From assembly GCA_003971905.1 (NCBI GenBank), contig RSEE01000053.1, positions 372,001 to 436,000 of the forward strand: 64,000 nt of DNA, given 5' to 3'. This DNA comes from Moniliella sp. 'wahieum'. Its lineage: Eukaryota > Basidiomycota > Moniliellomycetes > Moniliellales > Moniliellaceae. The position numbers and the translations under genes are program-made. The notes below the pieces were generated by a model. It did not search any database. It was not told the DNA's origin and saw only the letters and a program-made list of their open reading frames with translations. Positions 53,991-64,000 of the stretch are shown here, in pieces (position 1 is the stretch's first letter; each line of letters starts with the position of its first letter).

Positions 53991-56665
53991 GTGATAAGAT
54001 AATCATCTCTCCGTTCAGTGTCACGGGGGGGCGAGAGCCGGCGTGGGCGTGGGCATAACCAAAAGTCCATGTCATCCAGGATCGCCGTAGGGCACTCTAT
54101 TACAGGCTCAACGTGCTCAACGCTTCTCCAGAGCCCAAACCGTCTTCAATGCTGCAAAACAGAAAGACATATGCTTGCTCTGTGTCATGGTATGGCGTAT
54201 ACTATAAGACCTAAGGCCCAAAGCCAGAAGCTGCCCCCGCCAGGAACTAGAGACTAAAGTAACGATAGTTGCAGGTTGGGTTAGCTACCCCAGGATGAGA
54301 TCGATGGCTGTGGCGTCCTCGCGCTCTCTTTGAGCCAAGAGGGGGTGGGGTAGCGGGAAATCGCATTCGCTCCAGGCGAGTCTTCGGAGACTTAAAGCTT
54401 AACATGTGACAGGGGACCAGAGACTGAGTCGTGAGCAGCACCCACGTGCCACATCTCTGTCCCAGTATTAGGGAGGAGAGGAGGACCACATGTTTTCAGT
54501 CAGTACTCAGTCTGAGTACTCAGTCCGCATGGGAAGCGTTCCGTAACGCGCGCTCTTTCGTGGCCTCCGTCAAGCCCATTTCCTCTCAGTTTTTGTTACT
54601 CTTACTTGCCGAGCTACACCTCTCTGCTTTCGCCCCAGCTCGGCCTGCTCTCTCCCTTCCAAGTGTTCTCGGTGTTGTGCTTGCATACTGAGACCAGGGC
54701 TGCCAGCGGACTTGTTTCGAGGGATTCGGCCAGGGTCACAACCGTGGCAGTCGCCAGCCTCGGACCTCAGCGCGTTCGTTCAGATCTCAGAGGTTGAGAG
54801 GGGTAATGCGGTAAAATGTCTAATGCTTGACTTGCGATGCTGAGTGCTCGCTGGCGCTCCTAGACTGAGGTCTCAGGTCCTCAGGCAGACTGAACATGTC
54901 CCAGACCACATACAGCCGGCCTCTGTCTCCGCGGAGGTGTGGTATGCACTGAAATCCGTGCGGTATGCCGCCTCTTCGTTGGTAGTGTGTGCCCTTGAGG
55001 TGTGGAAAAATGTGCCTCCCTTTTGTCTATGATCCGCATGCTTCATAGGACTGCACCACCTTCCCCGTGAGTATCCGCGTGACCCTAAGCGGCAAGCCCC
55101 GTCTGCTGTGATGGTCTCTGCAGTCCCGGTCACCGGTTACCGGGTACCGACAACCGATAATCGGATCCATAATCGGATTGATAACCGATTTAATGACAGG
55201 TCGTCACCGGCTCACCGACAATTGATCGACCTAGGCGCTCCCCTTGCCACGTGCAGCAGCAAGACGGGTGTCACGTGGTGCAGGCTCAGCGCTCAGTGTA
55301 AGCTGAGGACGTTGGAAGTTCCATGTAGGAACAGCACAAACGAGTACATGTGGCTCCAAGCTCCAAGCTTCAGGCTTTGCTTCATCAACCATTCATGTCC
55401 ACATCCATCATCCATCGTTGCCACAAGGGTTGTCTCCAGCCCGTGAAAGGGACTCGTCTGAGTACTTACTCAGTACTGACGTACATACTGACGTCCTCGC
55501 ACCCACTCAAGCACAACTCGCCTATGCAGATGATCAACGATTAACGATTAACATTCTTTCGACGTACTTCAAGCTTCAAGCTTCAAGCTTAACGTACTGG
55601 CGAATGTCCCCCCATGCTTCTCGCGAGTCGCTGCTAGCCAATCGCGTGGAAGGCGCTCGAGGAAGCCTGAGGTGGATCAGATCATCGATCAGGTGGCTCC
55701 TTTGCCTGTATCTGGGGCTTTGAGTGTCGGTGCCCGTTCCGACGCGGAAGACGAAAACAGTCTCTGCGTGCGTTCATCGTTGAACGTTAAACGTCAAGTA
55801 CGTTAAGCGGACACGTCGAACGCTGATCGTCAAACGTCTCCATCAGGCATCGCATCCATCATCAGATCTCAGATTGCGTTACCATCTTCAGCTACCCGCG
55901 CTACGTTCAGCTGAGCGTTGTTCAGCGGTTCGGCAGTGTACCATGCACCAACGTACTCATCGTACTCGCCCTACCGATCCTTTACGCCCACGCGCCCTCG
56001 GTTAAAGACGTTAAACGTTAAACGCTAAGGCGCTAAGGTCGAATAAGGCCCTGGGGGCGGGGGGGGGCTGACTCAGGCTCACAGGCCCCAGGGGCATCAA
56101 GCGATCACAGCCTTCAAGTGAAGCCTCATTTGAAGCTCCAAGGTCGTCAGGGTCTTCCCTATTACCTTTCTTGGCGTATATACGCACTGCAGTGGCTCGT
56201 CGGCATCGATAATCATATCATCGTACTGCGTCGCCCCCACGACATGCACGTCACGCGTCATGCATGCCACATTGATGCCAACACCAGAGGACAGCTTGGT
56301 GTACACACAAAACATATGTACACCAGTAGCGAATGGCCGCGGAGGGACAAGTATCATCCTATCGCGAGACCCTGACGATGTCCTAGTAGCTCTGCGGAAC
56401 CACGCGGTATAGTAGCCATGCAATATGCCCCGTCGCAGCATCCCATTTGCATCCTCGTCTTCGTCTTTCTCTTGATGCTCATCCTCACCCTCATCCATCC
56501 CACCATCGACACAGCCGCTTTCGCGCCCCAACTGTCCCCCTCCTATCGCCTTTTCGCAGCAGCCCCTGGCCGTTTGCCCTCACTACATCTTCACTCTCCA
56601 TCACTCTCTTCCACCGCGTCATCTTTCCGTTTCTCCCACCCCCAACCCCTACTTTGTTTGCCAAC
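53991..56665. other. Gene-free block with period-7 arrays
   Basis: Arrays at 55,571-55,590 (AAGCTTC) and 56,009-56,022 (CGTTAAA), plus CGATTAA units near 55,538-55,552 and AGTACTCAGT words at 54,500-54,525 and 55,455-55,480. ACCGGT/GTAACCGG words lie at 55,128-55,145. No supported gene. Confidence 0.5.
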
Positions 56666-58118
56666 ATGCCCCCGCACGCGCTGGGCGCGGCGTTTGCTGC
56701 CTCAGCTTCCTCCTCCTCCGCCGGTTCCACCTCAACACTCAATCCCTCCTTCCATGAGCAGGATGTCTTCTCTCGAATCTTCCGCCGCGCTCGCGGTCTC
56801 CCTTGTTCTTTCGTACGTCTCGTCCTCTCCTTGCTCTGTGCTCATCATTGTTAGCACATATATATCCGTTTCATCTTGCCTGGTGGAGAGGAGAGCTAAA
56901 ACTGACCCCTCCAGCGCAGAGGCGTGATCCTGTGGGAATGAGTTGTCAGTCTTCCAGGCGACATTAAATACGTCTTTTACCCCGAGACGATCCGTGTGCT
57001 TGGCCCGTTTCTTCCCAATGGGCGCAAGCGGCACCGTGCCCCTGCCCTGGTTAGTGTCCTGCTCCTGGTGATTCGACTGCTGGCGCTTCCCATTGTAGGG
57101 CTCATGCTTGCATCCTATTACACCTCTACTCGATGCCAAGCGTACTCCCGCGCCTACACCATCATGATGGGCGTCTGCTCCGTTGCCTGCCAAAGCCTGT
57201 TTGGGGTCCGCAGTCTCTCGTGCATTTCTATTCCAAACTACCGCACTGCCCTTGCGTACATTTGGAGCATCTCCCTCTTCTGTCTCTTGGGTGCTTGGAT
57301 CGCATTTGGTGCATTGGTACATCAGGAAGAGTACGTATCCTAACCCCTCTCCACCCCGACCATGCCTCCATGGTCAACGCTGATTGTGGCATCTTTGCAG
57401 GTTGCCCATGCGCTGGCCCGACAATTATTCGATTGGGTTTCAATGTGCGGCCCCCAATGCCAACGTTCCTCTCGGCATTGTCACGTACGCAGGGACGTTT
57501 GTGCTGGACATGAGTTTTTTGGTGACAACCATCATTGCGTTTACCGAGCGAGCGCAGCCCAACCTCGCTCCTGCTTCGCCCCGCGCCCAAACCAAGCCTG
57601 TGAAATGGGCTGGATTTCGGATCCGTGCCCTGTCGGCCGTCACGCGGCAGTTCCTTACCGACCAATGGATCTTCTTCCTGGTCGCCATCATCCTTGAGGT
57701 ATTCAACATTATCTACTCGGCGTATATGACGCTGCATGAGAACAACTCAGTTTTGGGTTCCATCTTCCCCATTCACGCCGCTCTTTCGCTCTGCTTGGGC
57801 CCACGGACGGTCGTGTCGCTGAAACGTGTGTCGCAAGTGAAGGTTTCCCAAGGTTCTTCTGACCCCTTGAAAAGTCACCCTCAGTTCCCCGTCATCACCA
57901 CGGTCCATCGTTCCATGTACGACGATATGGAAATGGAAGTGCAGGCACCAGTACGGGAAAAAACCGAAAAGGCCGACGACCCCGAACTCGCCGTCGTCTG
58001 CCAAACCACTGTGGAAGTATGGTCCGATCAACCTACTTCCAGTACCCGAGCCGCCCCCTCATTCGACTCTCACTCGACCCCTCATGTTGTTACTCAACAG
58101 GTACCACGAAACATCTGA
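56666..58118 (+). CDS. Multipass membrane protein of unknown function
   Basis: Not recognised with confidence; layout resembles lineage-specific basidiomycete seven-helix proteins (DUF6533-like), with the sequence DIKYVFYPETIRVLG at the start of the first long exon. ATG 56,666 (MPPHALGAAFAAS) is the likely start; intron about 56,814-56,960 (GTACGT...CTTCCAG); exon 56,961-57,330; intron 57,331-57,400 (GTACGT...TTTGCAG); last exon 57,401-58,118, joining HQE to ELPMRWPDNYS. Hydrophobic helices include VSVLLLVIRLLALPIVGLML, YIWSISLFCLLGAWIAFGAL, YAGTFVLDMSFLVTTIIAF and FFLVAIILEVFNIIYSAYM. The cytosolic-looking tail is about 110 residues, rich in Ser, Pro and Glu. The first intron does not keep frame as written, so one base may be missing in exon 1. 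Confidence 0.68.
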
Positions 58119-58875
58119 TACCCCCCCTCCCTCTCCCCTCCTCTCCGCTTAGCGCACGACCTCTGCGTCAGCGCGCAGGCCCGCCCTCCCTCGTTGTCCC
58201 CGAGCGCATGATCGGGAATGTAGTACCATATAATGTGGATATATGATCGTTTTGTTGCCCTCTTCTCTCGATCTCCGCTGCGTGGTTTGGTGCTGGGGTG
58301 AAACCTTGTGCGGGGGTTTGACCCTTGTGATGTTTCCATCCCTTTTGCCTGCTCCACCTGACGACTGCCGTGTCTCTCCGTGCTGCAGCTGCACACCCTC
58401 GGCCCCCTGCCCCCATATACACATCGAGTACCGAAGGCAGAGTGCATGAAAGGGGCATAGAATGGCTCGCTTATCATTTTTGCTGACGTTGACCATGTGG
58501 CCCTGCACCTGCTCTGGGACCTGGTCCACGTGGTTGTGGATGAACGTGTGCACCCCTACCTCGTTGCATGAAAGGCTGGATGGATGGATGGAGGGGGGAT
58601 GGGCACGGCACGAGAAGGCAAGGCAGACAGGGCAGGGCACGGAGTGGCGTGTGGGTGCTGAAGCCAAGGCGGCGCTTCAACAGCTCCAACAGGGGTAGAT
58701 GGGGTGGAAGGACAGCGGGGTAAACGGGAAGTGCTCCACGTCAAGTTTTGTTCACGCGTCACGCGTCACGCGCTCGCTCGCTTGCGTTCCGTTCCGCCCT
58801 GCCAAACTTTTTGCCTCTTCGCTGGGCTTGGTCTGGAAATGGAGATTGGACGGGACGCCGAGGCAGCCGAGGAAG
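58119..58875. other. Intergenic upstream of TAN1
   Basis: No supported gene. CACGCGTCACGCGTCACGCG at 58,753-58,772 is a short direct repeat with the palindrome ACGCGT. Confidence 0.4.
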
Positions 58876-60559
58876 ATGGCGCGGCCACTTGAGCTCAAGA
58901 CTGCGCCCACCGAGCCCGGAGCACCGAAACGATCGCAGGCTGCAGCCCCCGCAAATGGGTAGGTCGGCTTCCGCGCCCGGCCCCCGTCTCCTGGTGGGGG
59001 CTCGTTCGGGCTCCTTTTTTCCTTCCCCCGCGTGTCTGCTGTCTGGGCCACTGACATTCGCACCGCAGGCAAGAGGAAAGCCCCGCCGACGAGCGGCAGC
59101 AATGCCAAGGCCAGCTCCAAGCGTGCGTGCTTTCCGTCGCTGGTTGGGCGACCCGGAATCTACTACACTGCTCCGAGGGGCAAGGAAGCACGGGCGGGAC
59201 AGGACCTGCTCCAGATCTTGCAACACGTACGTCGCGTCTTCCTTTCTTCCTCCCTTCCTCCCTTCCCCTTTGCCTCCATGCCTGCACGCCCTATACTCGA
59301 CGCGGGTGCACACCCAGGTACCCCGAACCAGAGGATCTAACAATGGGATGGTGGGTTGAAACAGGCCATTGAGCATGTGTATCCTTCCTCGTCGGCCCCG
59401 GCCCCGAAGCAGAACGAAAAGTCCACCCAAAAAGGAGACGAGGCCGACGAGCTGGAACGCGAGTTGGCCCAGCTCCGTGCAGAGCGGGGAACCAAATCGG
59501 TACCAAACCCAAACCCAAACCCAACGGTCTCGAACTCTTACCTTTGAGCAACATCGATTGCGGTATGTTCCCCATCTATCTGTTCTTAGCCCCCCCCCCT
59601 CCGCTTCCATGAGCCTTCTGTGGCCCTGCTACGATGCAACGATGCAACGATGCAACGATGCAACGATGCAACGATGCAACGATGCAACGATGCAACGATG
59701 CAACGATGCAACGATGTAACGATGCGATGTTGGATGGCACTGACGCACGCATGACCCAGTGGGCTTCATCGCCACGCCGCCCGAGTACGATCCGCGTCGG
59801 CTGGCCAAGCACGTGCTCCACACGGCACTGCAAGAGGGCAAGACATATTCGCGCTTTGTCCTGCGTCTCACGCCTGTGGTGGGCACGGTACGTGCCGAAC
59901 CCGAGGCCGTGCGCGGCTTGGCGGCCGAAGCGTGCCGAGGGGTTACTCCCGTTCGCTCTTCCGCCCTTTCTGGCTCCTCTGTCAATCCCCGCGCTTCCCC
60001 AGCCCCCGTCCCAGCACCCGATGCAGCGCCCGATGCAGCGCCCGATCACGATGCAGCCCATGAGGAGGCACCAGGGCAGGCGAACCACCCCATGAGCGCC
60101 GACGTGATCACGTTTAAGATTGAGCCGCGGGTCCGCAGCTCGGCGCCGTTGGAGCGGGAGGAACTGATTCGTTTGGTGGGCGCATCGGTACCGAGCGGAT
60201 GGAAGGCGCAGTTGGCCCAGCCTGATGTCTGGTTGCTCGTCGAGACGGCCCGGGTACGTTGCGTTATCTCGTGTTGTGTTGTGTTGTGTTGTGTTGTGTT
60301 GTGTTATCTTGGGGGAGAGGGGGGGAGGGGCGTTGTTGGTCCCCGTTCCTCCCTCGTCCATGTGACATGCTACACGCTACCTCCGGTGCCCTGAGCCATG
60401 GGCGGTGTGTTGTCTGAGTCTGGAACTGACGCTGTGCATGTTTACTTTCAGGCCTACGTCTCCATTGGCGTCCTGGACGAGTTTGATCGGCTGGGCAAAT
60501 ACAATCTGCAAACCTGTGCCGAATGGGGGCGCAAGAGGTCGGCTGCAAACACCGAGTAA
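58876..60559 (+). CDS. TAN1: THUMP-domain tRNA acetylation protein Tan1
   Basis: Tan1 helps Kre33/NAT10 make N4-acetylcytidine at position 12 of tRNA-Ser and tRNA-Leu. Likely start ATG 58,876 (MARPLELKTAPTEPGAPKR). Introns: 58,959-59,068; 59,227-59,364; 59,563-59,759; 60,254-60,451. The N-terminal domain reads KRKAPPTSG and RPGIYYTAPRGKEARAGQDLL (the family's conserved SGIYATC-like strand). Next come IEHVYPSSS and a Glu/Lys-rich linker. The THUMP part has DC-VGFIATPPEYDPRRLAKHV, TYSRFVLRLTPVVGTV, ITFKIEPRVRSS and ELIRLVGASVP. The last exon reads AYVSIGVLDEFDRLGKYNLQ and ends ANTE-TAA. Frame at the first intron is off by one base (C run in exon 1), and a shift is likely near 59,520. Two introns contain tandem repeats. 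Confidence 0.88.
59633..59720 (+). repeat. (GATGCAAC)n octamer minisatellite in a TAN1 intron
   Basis: Ten perfect 8-base units plus one variant (GATGTAAC), inside intron 59,563-59,759. A C run (about 59,591-59,599) lies in the same intron. Confidence 0.97.
60271..60305 (+). repeat. (GTGTT)n pentamer array in a TAN1 intron
   Basis: Seven units, inside intron 60,254-60,451. Confidence 0.95.
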
Positions 60560-61463
60560 AGGGGGGCACGGGGGCACCAACGGCATTGCCGAGACAACGA
60601 CAAACGAATAGGCCGCACAGACACGGCGTCCACATGGGCACCCAGCGCAGTGCGGCCACAGCCCCAAGCAGCGCGACCAGGTCAACAATCCTACGCCTCG
60701 ACGCCGCACGGCCAGCAAGGGCGACGATGGCGTGGGTTATTGGCGGCCACCGCAGCAGCCGTCCCGCTTGGTATCAAACACGTCAACCGCGTTCCTTTTT
60801 GGCACAGTACCCACGTCGCCATAGCCCCCCCCCCCCCCTGTGTAGAGGTTCTGTTTGTACAAGCGCTGTAGTTCTTGGAGGTGCCAACCTTTGTTCTCCC
60901 ATCCATCTCCATCTCCGTCTCCATCTCCATCTCCATCTCCATCTCCATCTCCATCTCCATCTCCATCTCCATCTCCATCTCCATCTCCATCTCCATCTCC
61001 ATCTCCATCTCCATCTCCATCTCCATCTCCATCTCCATCTCCATCTCCATCTCCATCTCCATCTCCATCTCCATCTCCATCTCCATCTCCATCTCCTCCA
61101 TCTCCATCTCCATCTCCATCTCCATCTCCATCCCCCCCATCTCTCTGTACATGGTGCGAGGCAGTGGATAGATTACAGAAGCTGTTTGGCTGCTGTGCCC
61201 ATCTCGACCGCGTGGCGGAGGACAGGACGGGCGTTGTTCTCGAGCGCATCCGCTTGTTGCGCCAGCGTCCGTGCCCCCGTTTTGTTTGGCGCATACACCT
61301 CTTGCACCACAGCCACACTTGTTTCCTCCCTTCCTTCTCTAGGAGCACGAGGTGAGCCGCGCAGTTGGTCCAAAAGTGGCGCTTGGCCTTGGCCCATTTG
61401 GACTGCATCCGCCGTGCCAGCACGGCCAAGACCAATGCCCTCCGGCCGCGGCGACCGACGGCG
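60560..61463. other. Convergent intergenic region
   Basis: Lies between the 3' ends of TAN1 (+) and the putative mitochondrial protein gene (-). Dominated by the (CTCCAT)n array. A C run lies at about 60,828-60,838. The minus-strand frame running to about 61,330 may be the true C-terminus of the mitochondrial protein if one base is missing near 61,470. Confidence 0.45.
60902..61131 (+). repeat. (CTCCAT)n hexanucleotide microsatellite
   Basis: About 38 units, with interruptions near 60,916 (CTCCGT) and 61,095 (CTC insertion). All frames through it are open (Ser-Pro, Ile-Ser and, on the other strand, Met-Glu or Asp-Gly repeats), which explains the long spurious reading frames here. Confidence 0.97.
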
Positions 61464-63299
61464 TCAGGGCCAAGCTGCCCAGTAGCTCCGATCACTCTGC
61501 ACGCTTTCGGCGCCCAGTTGGACCACCGCGTGGCTCACCTGTTCCGCAATCAACGCCGTGTGCGACGCAATGGGCTCCACCACCGCCACGTCCATTGGCG
61601 GTGCAGGCACCGCAATCTGGGCCGGGGGGACGGCCAGGGTGGAAGCTGCCAGCACGGTCGTACTCAACGCCAAGACGGCGGAAGAAGCAGCGGTGCGTTG
61701 GCCTTCGCGCGCCAGTTGGTCCGCCGGTCCGCCGGGCGCAGTGAGCGCTTGTCGCGCCTTGTGCACAGGGTGGGACAGCTGCGCCGTATCCACCTTGACC
61801 GACGCAGATGACAGCGTGGAAAGGTCCACGTGCGCCGAGGCGGACGCGAGGGATTGGACGACGGTGTGGAGGTGGGCGTGTTCCGCGCTGCTCACCTCGT
61901 CCAGTCGTCCTGCCGCCCTAGCCAGGGCAAGCGCCGTGCCTTGCGCAAAGGAGCGCTGTAGCGGCGCGCGGACCGTACTGGCAATCGTATCGGAGCGATA
62001 GAGCAACGTCCACCATGGCATGCCTTCCAACAAGGACGATAGCTCCGCTTGCGTGTCCGACGCTAGGTCCCACACGCTCGATCCGCTGTCACCGGCCCCG
62101 ACACTTTTCTTGTCTCCTACCGGGTTGGCCTTCCGCACCTCCTCCATCACCCGAGCCGCTTGGCGCGGGACCAGCGAGGCAAACCGCGCGTCCAAGGAAG
62201 ATGCTGCACCACGCAGGTTGGATGCGGTGGCGACCTCTTCGCCTGCCTGCGCACTCAGCGCAGCCGACGCATGCAGCACCGTCATGTACCTCCTCTCGTT
62301 CTCCCCCGCGTCGGCTGGCTCAGCAGCGTACGTACCTGGCCCAGGCGCGAAGCGGTATAGAGCGCGGCAAAGCTCGACCAAGTGGCCGAAGAGGAAGCGG
62401 AGGAAGAAGGCGATCGTAACGCTTCTTTGAGCGCCTCGGTCGCCCGCAAGGCCAAGCCCGAGGAAACGGTGGCAATCGCCACCGATGTGTCGCCGACCAC
62501 GTTGCGCAGCGCAGCACGAATGGCCTGCTCAGACGTAAGGCCCGAGGGAAACGTGACTACTGCGTCCGAGTGGAGCGGCGGCAGAGCCAGGTCCGCTTCG
62601 CCTTCGCCTTGCTCCTGGCCCGAGGTGGGAGGGGCGGGAGGAAGAGGTGCAGGGTAGTTGACCACCACCAGCGCGGACGCGGGGTGAATCTCACGCAGCA
62701 GGGCAAGCGTGGGGTCGAGGCCGGCCGAAAGACTAAACGGATCCGTCACATACACAATCCGGTCCGCGCCGTACAAGGCCGACAGCAGCGCTTGCTTTGC
62801 CTCGGGCGACAGGGACTGGGTCGACGGGAGGAGACGCCGAGTGAGCTGGACGTTGGGCAGCCAGCGAGGCGCAGGCAGGCTCAGGACCAGGTCCTTGTCG
62901 CTGTCGGCAGCCAGCAGCGCGGGGGGGGCACGCCCTGGTCGCCCGGCCGCGCCTCGAGCGGCTCATCGACCAACGCACGCACCAGCGGCGCGGTCTCGGC
63001 GCGGTCCGAGCCGATGACTGGCAGGCGAACAAAAGGGCGAGCGCGTTAGCCAGGCGCTACGGCCCACCGCGAGAGGGAGGGGGAGACGCACCAAGCACAT
63101 TGGGTGGCGCGGGCTGCTGGGCGGCGGCGAGGCGGGCGCGCCAGACGCTGGTGCTGGGGCCGCCCCAGGCGGCCCAGGCGGCGTCGCAGTCGGCGAGGAG
63201 GCTGGCGGCGCGCGTGGACGCGGCGCGGAGCAGCGCCGGGCGCGGGCGGAGGCGGGCGGCGCGCGGGAAGGACGCGTGGGCGGCGCGCAGAAGCAACAT
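61464..63299 (-). CDS. Putative mitochondrial protein of unknown function
   Basis: I do not recognise the family with confidence. ATG 63,299 opens MLLLRAAHASFPRAARLRPR, a strong mitochondrial presequence (Arg/Ala-rich, no acids). Exon 1 ends at 63,092; intron 63,091-63,018 (GTGCGT...TGGCAG) gives NVLG-VIGSDRAETAPLVRALV. After a frame change near 62,930 come LVLSLPAPRWLPNVQLTRRLL and YGADRIVYVTDPFSLSAGLD; then LREIHPASALVVVNYPAP, which resemble the switch and G4-like parts of a P-loop GTPase fold, although no GKS/T loop is present. A helical region with many Ala and Ser residues and a hydrophobic segment AVLALSTTVLAASTLAVPP follow. A further intron or shift lies near 62,290-62,340. The frame ends at 61,464, possibly after a missed base. 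A degenerate GTPase of the mitochondrial membrane is only a guess. Confidence 0.6.
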
Positions 63300-63675
63300 G
63301 CTGCGCGTGGCCGGCGGTGGTGGTTGCGCGCTGGGCGCGCCTATGAATATGAGTATGAGTATGAATCTTCTGCCGCAGCTGGGCGTCTGGCCGTGGTCAC
63401 TAATGGCCGCCTGCCGCTGGAATGAAATTACGACGCTGCGGAAAACTGCCGTTCGCCCGCCATTCCCCCAAGTCGGAAAGCCCGACGGGCGAGTTTCGGT
63501 TGGAGGGAAGGAGAAGCCCTCACCCGCTACCCAAGCACACCCGCGCAGATGGAGCATCAAATAGGGGGCGGCATCCACGATGCACCCTGCAGGTGAATCC
63601 AGAACGAGATATACGCAGAGGGAGCAAGAAGAAGAAGAAGAAAAAAAAAAAAAAAAAACAGCAGCTCGACTGTGT
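63300..63675. other. Intergenic, with poly-A tract
   Basis: Between guanylate kinase and the putative mitochondrial protein gene, both on the minus strand. A GAA/A tract (63,628-63,658) lies just beyond the GUK1 stop codon; on the minus strand it is a T run. A TATGAGTATGAG motif lies at 63,347-63,362. Confidence 0.4.
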
Positions 63676-64000
63676 TTACTTGTCGGCCTGGAGCGCAGCC
63701 AGCCGGTCAATGCTCGCCTGCTCCGCCTCAGGCTCGGCCGGAGGCAAGGCGTCGCCGCCCTTGGTGAGGTGGCCGGTGGCCACCTGCCGGAACAAGGCGT
63801 AGGCGCGGTCCAGGTCGTCGTTGACCACCGTCATCGTGCTTGCCCTCGCGCGCAAACCGCAGCTCTTGCGCGGCCATGGCAAGCCGCTTGGTGATGCTCT
63901 CCTCCGTCTCGGAACCGCGGCCTTCGAGCCGCTCCTTGAGCGCAGAGAACGACGGAGGCGCGAGGAAGACGTAGAGCGGGTCCAGGTGCGGGTGGCGCGC
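63676..64000 (-). CDS. GUK1: Guanylate kinase, C-terminal part (cut by window edge)
   Basis: Guanylate kinase phosphorylates GMP to GDP with ATP. Only the last third is in the window; the N-terminus with the P-loop lies beyond 64,000. Visible parts are HPHLDPLYVFLAPPSFSALK, then GRGSETEESITKRL (the lid region, with conserved Arg) and MAAQELRFAREGK. After a frame change near 63,830 come VVNDDLDRAYALFRQVATG and an acidic/Ala-rich tail ending RLAALQADK, TAA at 63,676-63,678. The order and spacing match the family; the shift is one base gained or two lost in the sequence GCACGATGACGG (minus strand). Confidence 0.9.
   Translation of the reverse strand, partial: RATRTWTRSTSSSRLRRSLRSRSGSKAAVPRRRRASPSGLPWPRKSCGLRARASTMTVVNDDLDRAYALFRQVATGHLTKGGDALPPAEPEAEQASIDRLAALQADK

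Noticed and set aside
54247-55723. Small open frames in the 54-56 kb gap
   Set aside because: They overlap AGTACTC and AAGCTTC arrays and show no conserved-looking sequence.
59633-59720. Regular repeats resembling a CRISPR array
   Set aside because: Units are contiguous 8-mers with no spacers, in an intron of a eukaryotic gene; the same applies to the other arrays.
60691-61495. Open frames of Ser-Pro, Ile-Ser, Met-Glu or Asp-Gly repeats
   Set aside because: All are translations of the (CTCCAT)n microsatellite, whose six frames are all open.

Overview
The window looks like nuclear DNA of a fungus, most likely a basidiomycete (a smut-like or basidiomycete-yeast lineage is my best guess; the species cannot be named from this). 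Reasons: genes with one to three short introns using GTACGT/GTATGT donors; tRNA genes of which most carry introns next to the anticodon; and fungal proteins such as an ankyrin-PH-ORD oxysterol-binding protein, a FRAG1/DRAM/SFK1 membrane protein, a YAT-type amino-acid permease, an MSS116-like mitochondrial helicase and Tan1.

Layout. 0.6-14.4 kb is a gene block: PPPDE (DeSI-like) peptidase (+), Fe-S scaffold ISU1 (+), GH127 glycosidase (-), amino-acid permease (+) and MSS116-like helicase (+). A 2.6 kb gap between the glycosidase and the permease holds a long inverted repeat. 14.4-25.1 kb has no convincing protein gene but holds five tRNA genes (Pro, His, Ser, Thr, Ser) and the remains of a reverse transcriptase. 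25.1-32.1 kb carries an RRM+YTH RNA-binding protein (+), eEF1B-alpha (-) and an arrestin-like protein (-). A repeat-rich gap follows, into which a nearly intact Ty1/copia retrotransposon (34,767-40,023) has inserted, with 211-bp LTRs differing at one base and a 5-bp target duplication. 42.9-48.9 kb is a divergent pair: FRAG1/DRAM/SFK1 protein (-) and Osh-type lipid-transfer protein (+). Then come tRNA-Lys, an AlaX/AARSD1-like editing protein (+), an ammonium transporter (+), a 2.7 kb repeat-rich gap, a multipass membrane protein (+), TAN1 (+), a putative mitochondrial protein (-) and the 3' end of guanylate kinase (-) at the right edge. The genes are unrelated housekeeping and transport functions; there is no operon-like or cluster logic.

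Two window-wide properals matter for any reader. First, almost every protein gene, including indispensable ones, is broken by one-base frame changes, often in homopolymers, and so is the very young retrotransposon. The simplest reading is uncorrected consensus indels in the assembly, not pseudogenes; CDS spans below therefore bridge frame changes. Second, the intergenic blocks are full of tiny arrays with a 7-base period, most of whose units contain a 6-base palindrome (AAGCTT, ACTAGT, AGTACT, AACGTT, ACATGT, ACCGGT). The two arms of the inverted repeat differ at one such site by exactly two 7-base units. I do not know a described class that matches this, and I regard it as the most interesting signal here.
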